A stretch of 64,000 nt of DNA from Himantopus leucocephalus (Eukaryota > Chordata > Aves > Charadriiformes > Recurvirostridae), in contig RSEF01000001.1 in the NCBI GenBank assembly GCA_003993805.1, positions 211,930,653 through 211,994,652 of the forward strand, given 5' to 3'. Shown one piece after another: positions 38,960-49,271 of this stretch (position 1 is the stretch's first letter; every line of letters starts with the position of its first letter). The notes under the pieces were generated by a model. The model saw nothing but the letters and a program-made list of their open reading frames with translations, ran no database searches and was not told where the DNA came from. Both the position numbers and the translations under genes were made by a program.

Positions 38960-41210
38960 TTCAGGAGTTAGAGAAGCAGTAAACAACAAAACCAAACCAG
39001 AAACCCATAGCTTGCAGAGGGTGGAATACCTACCAAAGACTACCAAAAAATCAGTAAAAGAACTGAGGATTTTCTGAGAAGAAACAGTTACGGAATTTTA
39101 GAAATGCAATAGTCCCATTTGATTAAAGACTGGAACAGTGTGTCATGTGCAGTAGCTCCACGCAATTCCTATTTATCTCCCCATAATGAAGTTTACTGAC
39201 CACTTCTGGTCTCTCTAAATCTGTTACGTATTTTGATTCTAATGCTGCAGCTTGCAAAAGGGATTGGTTCTTTCTAAGACTTGAACTTTATTGTTTGCTC
39301 TTTTGAAAATCATCCCAATCACCAAAATTTCCTTCTTATGCTTTATCAAAACTGAAATGAAATGTTTGCCTCAGAGTCCAGGTTGAATTGGCAAAGTTTA
39401 TGATCGGAAGAAACAACTGCTTGAAAGGCGCGTGTGCGTGGGATGCAGCATCGGTGAATCTGGCTGAACACAGAGACCCTGTCATGCTGGATCGGGTTTT
39501 GTTGTTGGTGGTTTTTTTAGATTGTATCCAGGAAGGACAATGTAAAGACAGAAATACTGGCCTACTGATTAGCTCTTGGTTTCCCCGTATCACACGGTTG
39601 CTCTGATAGTCTGGTCACTTCCATAAGTTTGAGTTACTGGAGTTATTCAACATTTTACGCTACTTGAAGCAGTATCTCACCAACCTTATTGGCTGGGTGA
39701 GATTCACAGCAGACAGGTTGCTGCTGTTACGAGAAAGGATGCAAACTCCTTTGTAGTTGCATGTAGCCTATAGGTGGGGATTCTTGGTTTGTACATGAGC
39801 ATTTTAGTTCAGTTTTGCTTCTGTGGTCAGGCTGACAAATAAGGTTGAGTGCCAACACCAACAGAAAGCATCACACCTTCAGTGAAAACCACTTCTGTTT
39901 TTAAAAAGTGGTCATAAGACAACGTGTAACGTGGACAAGAGATGACACATCAAGAGGAAATCGTTTGTCTGTGGTGAACCGAGTGAGCTTTGCAGCTTTA
40001 CTTGTTGACACATGCTCCTCACCTACAGCAGCATGCTAAAATCATCTTCATATTTTGATATAAAGAAGGAGGAAAGAAAAGAGGCAGTTACATTAACCCA
40101 CTCATTTCTTCCTGTGTTTTCTTCTGAGTATGTAAGGGAGTGATGGAGAAACATCAGTTCATAGTTTACTTTCAGTTCAACTCCATCTTTGACACCAGTA
40201 ACTGTTACCTTCCAAGTTAGTGTTTAGGTATGTCTGGCCTGTATCCAGCTGCTGTGGCGCTGCAGAAATGGGGGATGTGGCAAAGAGGAAAACAGCCAAA
40301 CAGTTGGCATCCTCCCTCCTCCCCGCACGGTCAGTGAATTACACAGCTGTAGGCAGCTTAGGGGCAAAAAGCTTAGGGTGTGGAAATATTAAGCACCTAC
40401 AAATTTTGCTTATTTCAGAGAGGCTTTCATATCGTGCAGTGGTTTTGTTAATCTCACTTTATAGGTACTTCTGCTTTTAAAAATTGGTCTAGTAGGTGCT
40501 TCAGAGCAACTACCTTATTAATGGCTGCTTGTCTACCCCAGTGATTTGTAAGCAGGCTGGTTATCGTTTGGGATCTTTTTCTTATAAAAATGATAGCTGT
40601 AATAGGAGTGACAGCACTGAGTCGTGTTACGATTTAGACTTTGTTCTATGGCAGCAGAGCCAGAAGTGTAAGTTAAGCAGCTCCTTCCCCACATTTTTTC
40701 CTGTTAGAATACCCTTTATTCCAATAAATACCTGGGGAGGGTGATAAACTCTTCATGCTCTTCCTTATGACAGGGCGCGTGCTTGCCCTGCCTCGTTCTG
40801 TACGTTTGTGGGGAGAGCTTTAGTTGGGAGCCTGCTGCTGCTAGGAGAAGGGGCAGCTGGTACTCTGTGTTGACACAAGACTAATTCATATTATTTTCAT
40901 TAAGTCTTTAGCCATGTTATCTTGTTTGCCTTAGAGGATAAAATGTATGGTGCTGGGCTTTGGTTCGGGCTTAACAGAGCGCAAGTTCAGTGCTCGCGGA
41001 CAAAGACACACGCCATGATGAACTGCTGTGGTGTTTATGGGGAAAGCGTTACTGAACGAGTGCCCTACGATTCTGTTTCCTTGAAAGAAGCTGCACAGAT
41101 ATGGGTACCCGCTGGATAAAAGATTTACCAGGTGGAACTGCAAATGGTTTTAGTAACGAGAATATGTGTAGATCTTGCTCAAAAGAATTGGTTTTTTCCT
41201 TCTCTTGCAG

Positions 41211-41341
41211 TTTCTTGCACAGCCAACCCTTTGAAAGAGAAGGAGTTCTTCAACCATTTGTTTCAAAAGACCTTGGACTAATTTCCGCTGCTCAACTCCC
41301 TTTGCTCCCCTGTTTTGGTGAACAAAAGATCCGAGAGGAGG
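41211..41341 (+). other. SMCO4: SMCO4 5' UTR part of the coding exon
   Basis: The intron ends ggttttttccttctcttgcag at 41,210, a strong polypyrimidine tract and AG. The exon then runs 131 nt to the start codon with no upstream ATG, leaving the first ATG as the SMCO4 start. Confidence 0.8.
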
Positions 41342-41521
41342 ATGAGGCAGCTAAGAGGAAAACCCAAAAAAGAAACCTCCAAAGATAAAAAGGAGAGAAA
41401 ACAGGCGATGCAAGAGGCCCGGCAACAAATCACCACCGTCGTGCTTCCCACGCTGGCTGTTGTTGTACTGCTGATTGTTGTGTTTGTTTATGTCGCGACT
41501 CGTCCAAATACAACTGAATGA
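41342..41521 (+). CDS. SMCO4: Single-pass membrane and coiled-coil domain-containing protein 4
   Basis: This 59-residue protein is complete in one exon. It opens MRQLRGKPKKETSKDKKERK and is nearly identical to mammalian SMCO4 (formerly C11orf75), which has the same length. Residues 1-29 are strongly charged, with a predicted short coiled coil (ETSKDKKERKQAMQEARQQ). Residues about 30-52 form one hydrophobic membrane segment rich in V and L, followed by a short tail TRPNTTE that holds an NTT sequon, probably too close to the membrane to be glycosylated. The start ATG has A at -3. An in-frame TTG 27 nt upstream is not a eukaryotic start. The function is not established; conservation from birds to mammals implies constraint. 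The CpG island about 28 kb upstream is the likely promoter, and DEUP1 lies downstream in convergent orientation. Identification is by recognition of the sequence, not by a search. Confidence 0.96.
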   Translation: MRQLRGKPKKETSKDKKERKQAMQEARQQITTVVLPTLAVVVLLIVVFVYVATRPNTTE

Positions 41522-42005
41522 TGCAGCGTTTCAGACTTTCTAGCTTTGGGGTATTAATAATTTTATCAAGAGCCAAAAGGAACTCTTTGCCACTCTTTTA
41601 GTACTTTACAAAGGAACTCACTGGTATTGTCAGTCTTTCTCTTGGTTAGGGTCCCGCAGATTCTCTTTAGGAATGTAACATAAAACGTATTAGTGAGTGT
41701 GCCAGTACGTTTTATGCTCCAGTTCATGTGCCTTTCAGAATTTTAAAATGGTGTTTTTCTTAAATCTGTTTGAAGCTCTATATTGTAAAAGGAAATCGTG
41801 TTCTGCTATAAATTTGTAAAAAAAAAAAAATCAGCTTTCAGCTTTTATCGCTGTTATGGATAATGTTGCTCCCATGAGCTCCTGTATGTCTATTTCAGAA
41901 CTTCCAAAGAAGTACAGTTCTTCTTTGTACTTAATGTCATATGAAGTGCTTTGATTCAGAAAGGATATATTTATTTTTTGAATAAAAGAGAGAAGTCTTA
42001 CTTGG
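41522..42005 (+). other. SMCO4: SMCO4 3' UTR
   Basis: AT-rich sequence runs from the TGA stop to just beyond the canonical AATAAA at 41981. Later ATTAAA hexamers at 42073 and 42283 could serve longer transcripts. The exact cleavage site is inferred. Confidence 0.65.
41981..41986 (+). terminator. SMCO4: Poly(A) signal AATAAA for SMCO4
   Basis: A canonical hexamer lies 460 nt after the stop codon, followed by agagagaagtctta and T-rich DNA suitable for cleavage about 20 nt on. Confidence 0.7.
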
Positions 42006-43273
42006 AATCTTCAAATTATTTTGCAAAAAATGTGACTTATTGTGAAAGCCTACATTGTGTAATAATTTTTTCATTAAACACTATATAGTTCACTCAAAAG
42101 GAATTGCTTTTTGCTGTGAGATGCCAACACGCCGAGTGAACACTTCAGGATCCGCCGAAAGGAATCTTATGGAGGTTGGAAAGGGAGATTCTACAAGTTT
42201 ATGGTGAGGTGGTAACAAACTACATAAACAGAGATAGTTGTTTATGTGGATGTTAAATATTTAAAACTGTATAAAAGTGGCAATTAAAAGGTGATTTTGG
42301 ATACAGCCCTTGATTTATTATTTATTCTTTATTTTTTTTTTAAGGGAAGCAAAAGTAACGTTAGTATAACTTCGGTCTCTAATCTGTTTGCTGAAGCGAG
42401 CTGCTGTCCTGTGACATCCCCCTCTCCCCCTCACTTAAAGGAAGCTGCGAGCACAGTTTAGGCAGTTTTATTCCAGGAGATCAAGCTATAAATTCTGATC
42501 AAAATGCTTCAATAATCCTGTATTCTTCTACAGCCCTTTCTCATCCAAATATTACAAGGCACCCGGTAAGCACAAACCTTCAGAAGACTGGGGAGGGAAT
42601 TTGAGAACCCTTGACTGCTGCTTAAATACAAGCCAAGCAAGGAAGAACGCGATGCTGCAGCGCACTGAAGCGTAGCAGGGAATATTTCTGTGCCAACAGT
42701 CAAAGCCCGCCTTGAAACTTTACTTCACACGTTGTCTTTCGGCACAGGGATAGTCCCAGTGAGGTCGGTGGGACTGTTCGTACGTGTGCCAGCCAAAGGC
42801 CGTGCCTCACTTCCTGCGTTAACCCTGGGTATTGCTCCTGTGCAGAACGCTACTGCCAACCAAAGTTGTGTTGCAGAAAAAATAATGTAGGCAAGCAAAT
42901 GCAATTCCCTGCAGCAGACTTTGCCCTAAGGGACATGTCCCCAGAGCGGGGTGAGTCTATGGCCAGCTATACACTAACCCTGTTGAGAATGAGACAGATG
43001 CCCAGTGACGCTGGGATGGCTGCAGCGAGGGATGCTTGCTGTGCCGCTGCTGTCAGTTGGCAGGGCCCGTTTAATTCCAGGCACTACTAAGATGGTTTTG
43101 AAATACAAAAAACAAAAAGGAAGAGTTTGGCTGAACTGCTAGGTAGGTTCCGCCCTGTCCCCAGCCTGCAGCATAGTTGGGATATACGCACAGCCAACCC
43201 TGCAGACAAGGTGGCCGCCGTGGTATGCCCAGAAGAGTGTTTACCCAGCGGGTGACCAGCGGGAAGGCTGCTG

Positions 43274-43307
43274 CGGAGCCCCTGTGCTCACGGAGCCCCT
43301 GTGCTCA
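43274..43307. repeat. Perfect 17-bp tandem duplication
   Basis: cggagcccctgtgctca occurs twice back to back (43274-43290 and 43291-43307) and is followed by the partial match ccgagc. It is a recent small slippage duplication. Confidence 0.9.
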
Positions 43308-45157
43308 CCGAGCTGCGCACTGGGACTGGAAATTATCTCTGCTTTGGTACTGGGAAATGCTTCCTTCAGCTGGAGAGATCCGAAATGCTGCATCTGTGAA
43401 AGTAATTGCTTAGTCTGTGCCATCTCCCAGCTGTTCCTGTTCTCCCAGGCACCAAATAATTTTTGTCCTATTTTTATTTTATCCTCAGTCAGGGGTGGCT
43501 GTGATGGAGCTCTGCTAGTTTGCCCTTTTTTGAGAGGGGGCGTTCAGCTTAAATAAAATTTGTGCCTGAGGAAGTGAACCAAAGTGTGTGTAGTTTAAAT
43601 ATGTGTCTTCTGCAGGCGACTCGGCGTCTCGAGTGGCTGGAACAGAAGCAAACCTTCCGCTAATCTCTTCCACAGATTCCTCTTCCTCATTTTCCTCTTC
43701 CAAAGACTCACTCCTAACCGAGGTTGTCGTGGCCCTTCTCGTTCCGTGATCCTTTCTGACGGCTCTGACAAAGTCCCTGTGACATTCCCGTCTCCGAGTA
43801 GTAGGTTTATTTCAGTCCGTTCCACCCGCAGGGCTTTTTTATCAGCCCAAGCAATAATTCCATAATTTGGAAAGCCTTCCCTAAAACTGTTCGGAGTCCT
43901 TACGTGATTTTTTTCCCCTGTCATTTTCTGCAAGAGTTGAGTCTGTGACACGTAAGAGCAATTAACTGGCTGGTAACAACTAAATAGGTAAAAGGTCAGT
44001 TGGGTTAGATAATATTTAAGATTACTTCTCTAATGAGATGTTTCATTTCTGCTGCTTTTCCTTACGCTCTCCCTTTGCCTCTTGTCATCTGAAAATTTTT
44101 CAGGTCACAATAATCTTTTCAGAGACAAATGTTTATTAATATGAACCTATAGCTTAATGCTAATAAGAAACATTATGTATTTCAGTTCCCCGAAATGTGC
44201 AATTTTACTGAGTGCTAATTGAGAGGAAAATAGTGTTACATGTTCTGAATTGTTCCTTACACAGAAGCCAGAATTGATTTCACAGTTTGACTCTCAAAAA
44301 AAAAAAAAATTTCTCTAGTAAACAATGAAGTTGGATTCTGACATTTTCTACCAAATTCCCTTTTACGAGTATTGGATGTGAGAATGCGCATTGGGAAAAA
44401 TGGTATGAAGCCTCTGTAGACAGAAGGTGTCAAAAATCACTGGGAAGTAATCAGGAAGTAAATTAATGGCAGTTGCCCAAATGTCAGCTCCTGTGAACTT
44501 CTCAGCCGAAGGTGTAACTGTGCCTCTGGTTTTTTGACTGTATTACTCCAACTGTCAGTTGCCTTCAAAAATGTTTTAGAAATAGGGTTTCAAATCTTTT
44601 CCCAGCATACAGTAACTTGTGGGCAAAATTGAATGATTTATTACAAGCATTTTACCAGAAAACTCACGCTGAGATACTTCTTCAGCTGTGTCTTATGATA
44701 TGGTTTCCAAGAGTGCTCATTATCAGGTGAAGTCATTAAAAACCTGCCACTGCCTTCTGATAAATCAAGCTATAGAAGCAATTTTTTAACACAGATTTTT
44801 CAAAGCATAAGTCAAATCTGAGTCAAATACTTAAAGATCGAGGTTTGAATGGAGTTTTATAAACGTCTTCCAAGTGCTAAGAAAATAAAGGAATGGTGTC
44901 AAGTGGTGTCGCGATGGGTAAATGCCCGTGTGCGCTGTGAACGGCCCCGGCTCCCCAAAGCCGACTGGGAGAAGCCGGCGATGTGGCCCGTGCGCTGAAA
45001 GAAGAACGACACGTATTTTCAGAACTCAGCCTAACTGGCTCTCACTCTTCTGTTTCAATCCATCTACATGAAAATGTTTGCTTACTCACATCCTGATGCT
45101 CAGAAAACAGCGCTTTTAAATACCTGCAGCAGAGAAAATGCACCGTTCTTTTTTCAG

Positions 45158-45340
45158 GCTATCTATGTTCAGTGCCCGGATGGTACGTGTACAGGCTTGA
45201 ACCAAACGGTGCTTACGTGGGATACTGAGGACCAGAACTTCTCTAGGATTTCTTGCTCCATCTGGGATTGTCCCAGGGTTCACATCAAGTCAAATAATTC
45301 CTACATCTGTCGCAGGAAGTTCAGTGACAGGATGGTTTAG
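45158..45340 (+). other. Orphan exon-like open frame, cysteine- and sequon-rich
   Basis: A strong acceptor (caccgttcttttttcag) is followed at once by a 60-codon open frame ending in TAG. The peptide has five cysteines (about positions 6, 11, 33, 38 and 51) and three N-glycosylation sequons (NQT, NFS, NNS), with stretches such as VQCPDGTCTGLNQTVL and CSIWDCPRVHIKSNNSYIC. That would suit an extracellular or secreted domain. I do not recognise the family and see no partner exon with a matching donor. It may be an alternative SMCO4 3' exon, a remnant of a lost gene, or chance. ATTAAA at 45,591 could end a transcript. Confidence 0.25.
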
Positions 45341-48050
45341 GGCTGTTCTGTGCACGCAAACATGTTCTCGTAAGGTAACTGGGCAAACGCATTCTTGATC
45401 AACCTGTTTCAAAGGCGCTCGCAGTTTGGTTCAGAGTAGATCAGAGGTACAAACCGATCGGTTTGTTGGTTTAGGAGGGGAGAGGAGCACAGTGTATCAG
45501 CGTCTGGGGGCATTGCTCAATCCACCAGTGGAAATTCAGATGCAGCACATTAAATTACAGCCCATTTGTGGATTTGAGGGTGTCCGTGTGATTAAATAGT
45601 AACTCAGACACAGTGACCTTTGAGATCTGAACCCTACAGTGAGGAAAAAACAACACACGGTTCCCACATCGGTTTGGCCCATTCAGACGAGCTCTGCTAT
45701 GAACAATCTTTACCCCGGCATTTTCTCAGCAGACTGCTGTGTCTGAGGAGGAAAAACCCAACTTCCCTAGCACAAGGCACTTGGTGTAAAATCTAGCGTA
45801 TAGCTATTTTGCATAGACTTAAATTTAAAAAGTGAATTTGAATGATATAATTGGCTGCTGTAGGTCGTGAAGCCAGACCCGAACGTAATCCCATCGCCCG
45901 TATGGTGCAGGGTAAGGACCTTCCCCCACTGTACCTATTGTACCACTTAAATCAGGAATTATAACCAGTTACGCTGTGATAAACCCAGAACGGTGAGACT
46001 GGGGGGTTTAGGTGCTTTCTGTAGTATCTCTGATGGCAGCAGAGGTTTGTTAGCCTTTGAGTGGGTAAGCTAAAGTCACTGTTCAAGTCAGCCCATCAGA
46101 AAAGCAGGAAAGCCATGCCTGGGATTTTTCATAATGTTTGTCCACTTTTGTGTTCATTTGGCACTGTGTTTTGCTGCTGCTGTTTGCATTCCTCTCCGCA
46201 TGGATCAGCGTACCCACCATCTGACACTCTCCTATTCTTATACTCCTAAATTTCCTGTACAAAAAAGATGAGAGGAAGAAACAGTAGGAAGAAAATGCGC
46301 TGAATACCCAACTTTCACGTGAGCCACTTTTTCTGTTTCTGTTCAGTTAAGTCATTTCACTGACCGCCCCATCAGAGTAAGTTTTGGGAAGTGAACTGGA
46401 CAGCAATGGTCTGGCAGCTCTTTTACCACCAGCTATTTCAAAATTATACCTCGATGAAACATGTTGGCAGCTGTGTGTACATGACCTCTGTTTTTCCTTC
46501 AGCAAAAAAAGCTGGTGGCAGCCTGAACCATTGTTCTTTTTATTTAAAACAAGTCTTTCAACTGGGAGCCAAAAAAATGCTTTTCAGTAAAGCTTTGAAA
46601 AATCATAGAAGTATTCCAGCACCTTACAAGAATTTCCCATTGCCCAGCTATTCACAGAGTAGAATAGAATATTTTGTATGCTTTGGGTAATCCATAGCTC
46701 CCAAACATTGCACCTTGTCCTGTCAAATGAACTTATCATTAATAATTCATTTTTTTCAGACATTTATAACTTTGGATCCTTCTGATTATTCCTTTTTTGA
46801 CAACATACAAACATCTCCAATCCCTGTTCATAGGGTATATAATTTCTCAGTCTCTATTATTTCTGCTGTCCATCATTCTTTAAAAAGTTTTCCAAATAAC
46901 TTGAAATGTGCTGCATGCTGTACACACTATTTTTGGCACGATAACATCAGGAATATGTATTTTCCTTCAGAAACCTCTCACCAGTTCAATCAAGTTTCCA
47001 CCTTTCAATGCAGTTGAAGTACTGAGAACCAGCGGCGTGGCTCTGGCTGTACTCTGGCAGCAACGGGCTCTTGTTTGAATTGGGGACTGTCAGATGAGGA
47101 ACCGTCACTGATTTTGGCTGGCAGAGAGAAGGGTGACCTTTCACGTAAGTATGTGTTAAAAAAAAAGGCACTTTGATCCATACCATCTCAGCACATTTGT
47201 GGCATAATATGCTCTGAGCAGGAAATGACGGTAAACAAGCAGGCTGTTCAGATACAGGTACTTTGCAGTTTTCAGTGCTTTTCATGGGGAGTTTATTACA
47301 TGCCGTTACACAAAAGCCAGGCTGAAACTAACTCTTTCATTAGCCAAAGTTAGTAGCTTGGCCAGATCTTCAAAAGCTTTAGAATAAAAATCTTATAAAT
47401 TTGTTTATAATTTCTTTCATTCGTTCTGTATCATGACACAGGTTTGTATCATGATCTTCAGGCCTGGACTGGATTCAGACACAGCATTTCTTTGAAGAAC
47501 TGGTGCACGCTGTCTTGTTGTATGTTAAAATCTTACAGTGGCAAAAGAATCTGGCTAACCGGCTAATAGCCCATATTTTTTTTCTCTTGCTCTTCTGAAA
47601 GACAACATTTCGTTGTTTTTCTGCTTCTACAGATCTTTCCCGGCTTAAAATTTAGCTTCATTTCCAGACGCTCCTCAATTTCTCCATTAGTTCTTTTAAA
47701 ACTCCCAGATGCATCTCCCCTTAATTGAGGATGCATATATATTTAGTTTGTTCAGATGTCCTTCCATCATCGTTTTATTCAGCCCTCGTTCCTCCAGCTG
47801 AGTCTAGTAATTTTCCTGAATTTTCCTGTAAAAGGTTCTTTGATTTCCTCATTTTCATTACTCATTTTATTGCAAACCAAGCCAAACTGGTATTTAAAAT
47901 CTTGTTATTTCGTGTAAGTGTGATGCAGTGTATTTTGTCTTAATGGAAATATAGCTTCCGAAAACAATTTACATTTTTGCTGTGGTCTTGAATATCAATG
48001 AGACTTCATTTACTCACAAACTGGAGCTGTTTGACAGTCTGGTATTATTT

Positions 48051-48164
48051 TTATCCAGATTTTTCCAGGAAGTTGGCAACAGTATATGCTGGAAAGCAAT
48101 TCTTCAGGATCTCTTTCACTGAAATTGGTGGTTCATCAACACTGTCTGTAATTTCTGTTTCGCT
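48051..48164 (-). other. Possible extra coding exon or remnant past the DEUP1 stop
   Basis: On the minus strand a stretch reading SETEITDSVDEPPISVKEIL and then KNCFPAYTVANFLEKSG ends in TAA. It has mixed, protein-like composition and a plausible acceptor just before it (ttctattgctgtgcaag). It lies 0.9 kb beyond the stop of the last DEUP1 exon. The candidate acceptors give a phase that does not match the phase-0 donor of the 51,832 exon, so direct alternative splicing would break the frame. It could be an alternative terminal exon reached through another exon, or noise. Confidence 0.2.
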
Positions 48165-49100
48165 TGCACAGCAATAGAATTCAGCATGAATTGCAAATAA
48201 AAGGAATCTCAACATTCTGCAGTTTTTTGGCACACGGAGTTGATTAACTCTGCTCGGTTTTATAACGTTTTCCTGTGTTGTAGAAAAATATAAAGAATTT
48301 AGGCCCCGATCTAAAACAAGTTGTCTGAAGTTAAAGGTTTTTTCCCTGTTCCAACGTAGTTAAACAATGAGCCGGCATAGTATCTAAACATCAATACCAA
48401 AACAGGTGCTTTGGAAGACTGAATTGAAAAGTTGTAAAGTATTAATGTAAAGCATATAAAGCACCTGAGATCAGACTCCACCCCAGGTGAAGTCCATAGG
48501 TCTGGCAAAAGAGGCAATATGGGTGGCTTCAAAATACGTGCTTTGCTTATTCGCGTTCCCCTCACAGACCAGCGTGGCTTACAGCATAAGAAAGAGCGAG
48601 CTCAAACGTCTCATTTCAAGAGTCCCAAGGGCTGTTTCTATAGCCAAGAATAACCAGAGCATAGATAAGCTCTTTATGCTAGGAGCTATGACATGGCTAA
48701 AGGCACCTATTATTCTTGTTCTGTGCAATCTAGAGAATTTCTCTTGGCTGATTATATTTTCAAGGGAATAATTCCAGTTATTAGCCCTCTGTACATCACA
48801 GAATTGAAAGTATCTTACTTAATTTACAGTGCTGTAACAGGATCTCTGCTGCACACAATTTAACTATGCAAAACCAACCTGTATATTTTAGAATATGTTT
48901 AGAGGACGATATTTTGTGATATAGTCAATTTACAATATTCCTAAATCCGTAGGATAATGATTATCTTACTGAAACCTTGGTGTTAAAAATACATGCTATT
49001 GGCAATGTGCCTAAATACGTTAAGCAACTAGTTGCAGATTTTAGTTCTAAGAAACTCATGGGTGATTACTTGGGTTTATTTTCTTAGTTGTGTGACTGGC

Positions 49101-49271
49101 TTAAGTATGCCTGCTTTGCTGTAGCCCAGCATATTTTTTTAGAGTATTTTCAGAATGTCTTTGCAGTTCTTCAAGGTGCGAATTTAAACGTTCTTCAAAC
49201 TCTCTTGTATGTTTCTCTTCCTCTTGAAGGAACTTCTCTGTTGTTGCAAGGAAGGACATCTCAGGGGGATA
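49101..49271 (-). CDS. DEUP1: DEUP1 last coding exon (C-terminal coiled coil)
   Basis: The exon encodes 56 residues and a TAA stop. It begins YPPEMSFLATTEKFLQEEEK and ends with HLEELQRHSENTLKKYAGLQ plus QSRHT. The acidic-basic helical pattern EKFLQEEEK..REFEERLN..LEELQRH is the C-terminal signature I associate with the CEP63/DEUP1 family. The 3' splice site on the minus strand has a textbook branch point (tactaac), a pyrimidine-rich stretch and CAG. The exon starts in phase 0, matching the donor of the 51,832 exon. DEUP1 (CCDC67) is the CEP63 paralogue that scaffolds deuterosomes, the structures that mass-produce centrioles in multiciliated cells. The choice of DEUP1 over CEP63 rests on its tail-to-tail position next to SMCO4, as in mammals. 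Confidence 0.82.
   Translation of the reverse strand, partial: YPPEMSFLATTEKFLQEEEKHTREFEERLNSHLEELQRHSENTLKKYAGLQQSRHT

Larger units (their letters stand above)
12805..41210 (+). other. SMCO4: Probable long first intron of SMCO4 (about 28 kb)
   Basis: From the candidate donor in the CpG island to the acceptor just before the SMCO4 coding exon I find no convincing protein-coding exon on either strand. Contents are T-rich and TG-rich tracts (for example 21,040-21,135), A/C-rich tracts (28,730-28,815), three CR1 fragments, a TTTA microsatellite, a 100-N gap and several single Ns in homopolymers. Numerous 60-150 codon frames lack domains and splice sites and are read as chance. Small 5' UTR exons may be hidden here. 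Confidence 0.55.
42006..49100. other. Intergenic DNA between converging SMCO4 and DEUP1
   Basis: No recognisable gene is seen. It includes a local GC-rich patch at 44,930-45,010, a short tandem duplication at 43,274, and two open frames that look more protein-like than chance (45,158-45,340 plus; 48,051-48,164 minus), listed separately. Part of it must be DEUP1 3' UTR. A TTTATT on the plus strand at 49,075-49,080 would be an AATAAA only about 20 nt after the DEUP1 stop. Confidence 0.5.

Noticed and set aside
41315..41341. Nine extra N-terminal codons upstream of SMCO4
   Set aside because: They begin at TTG, not ATG. The known SMCO4 start MRQL is the first ATG of the exon with A at -3.
43595..43951. 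118-codon minus-strand frame with a charged C-terminal half
   Set aside because: No recognisable family. It overlaps another acidic frame from the same low-complexity stretch and has no splice signals.
46391..47017. Two consecutive plus-strand frames of about 100 codons with several Asn-x-Ser/Thr sites
   Set aside because: No splice sites, domains or continuity between frames. AT-rich composition explains them.
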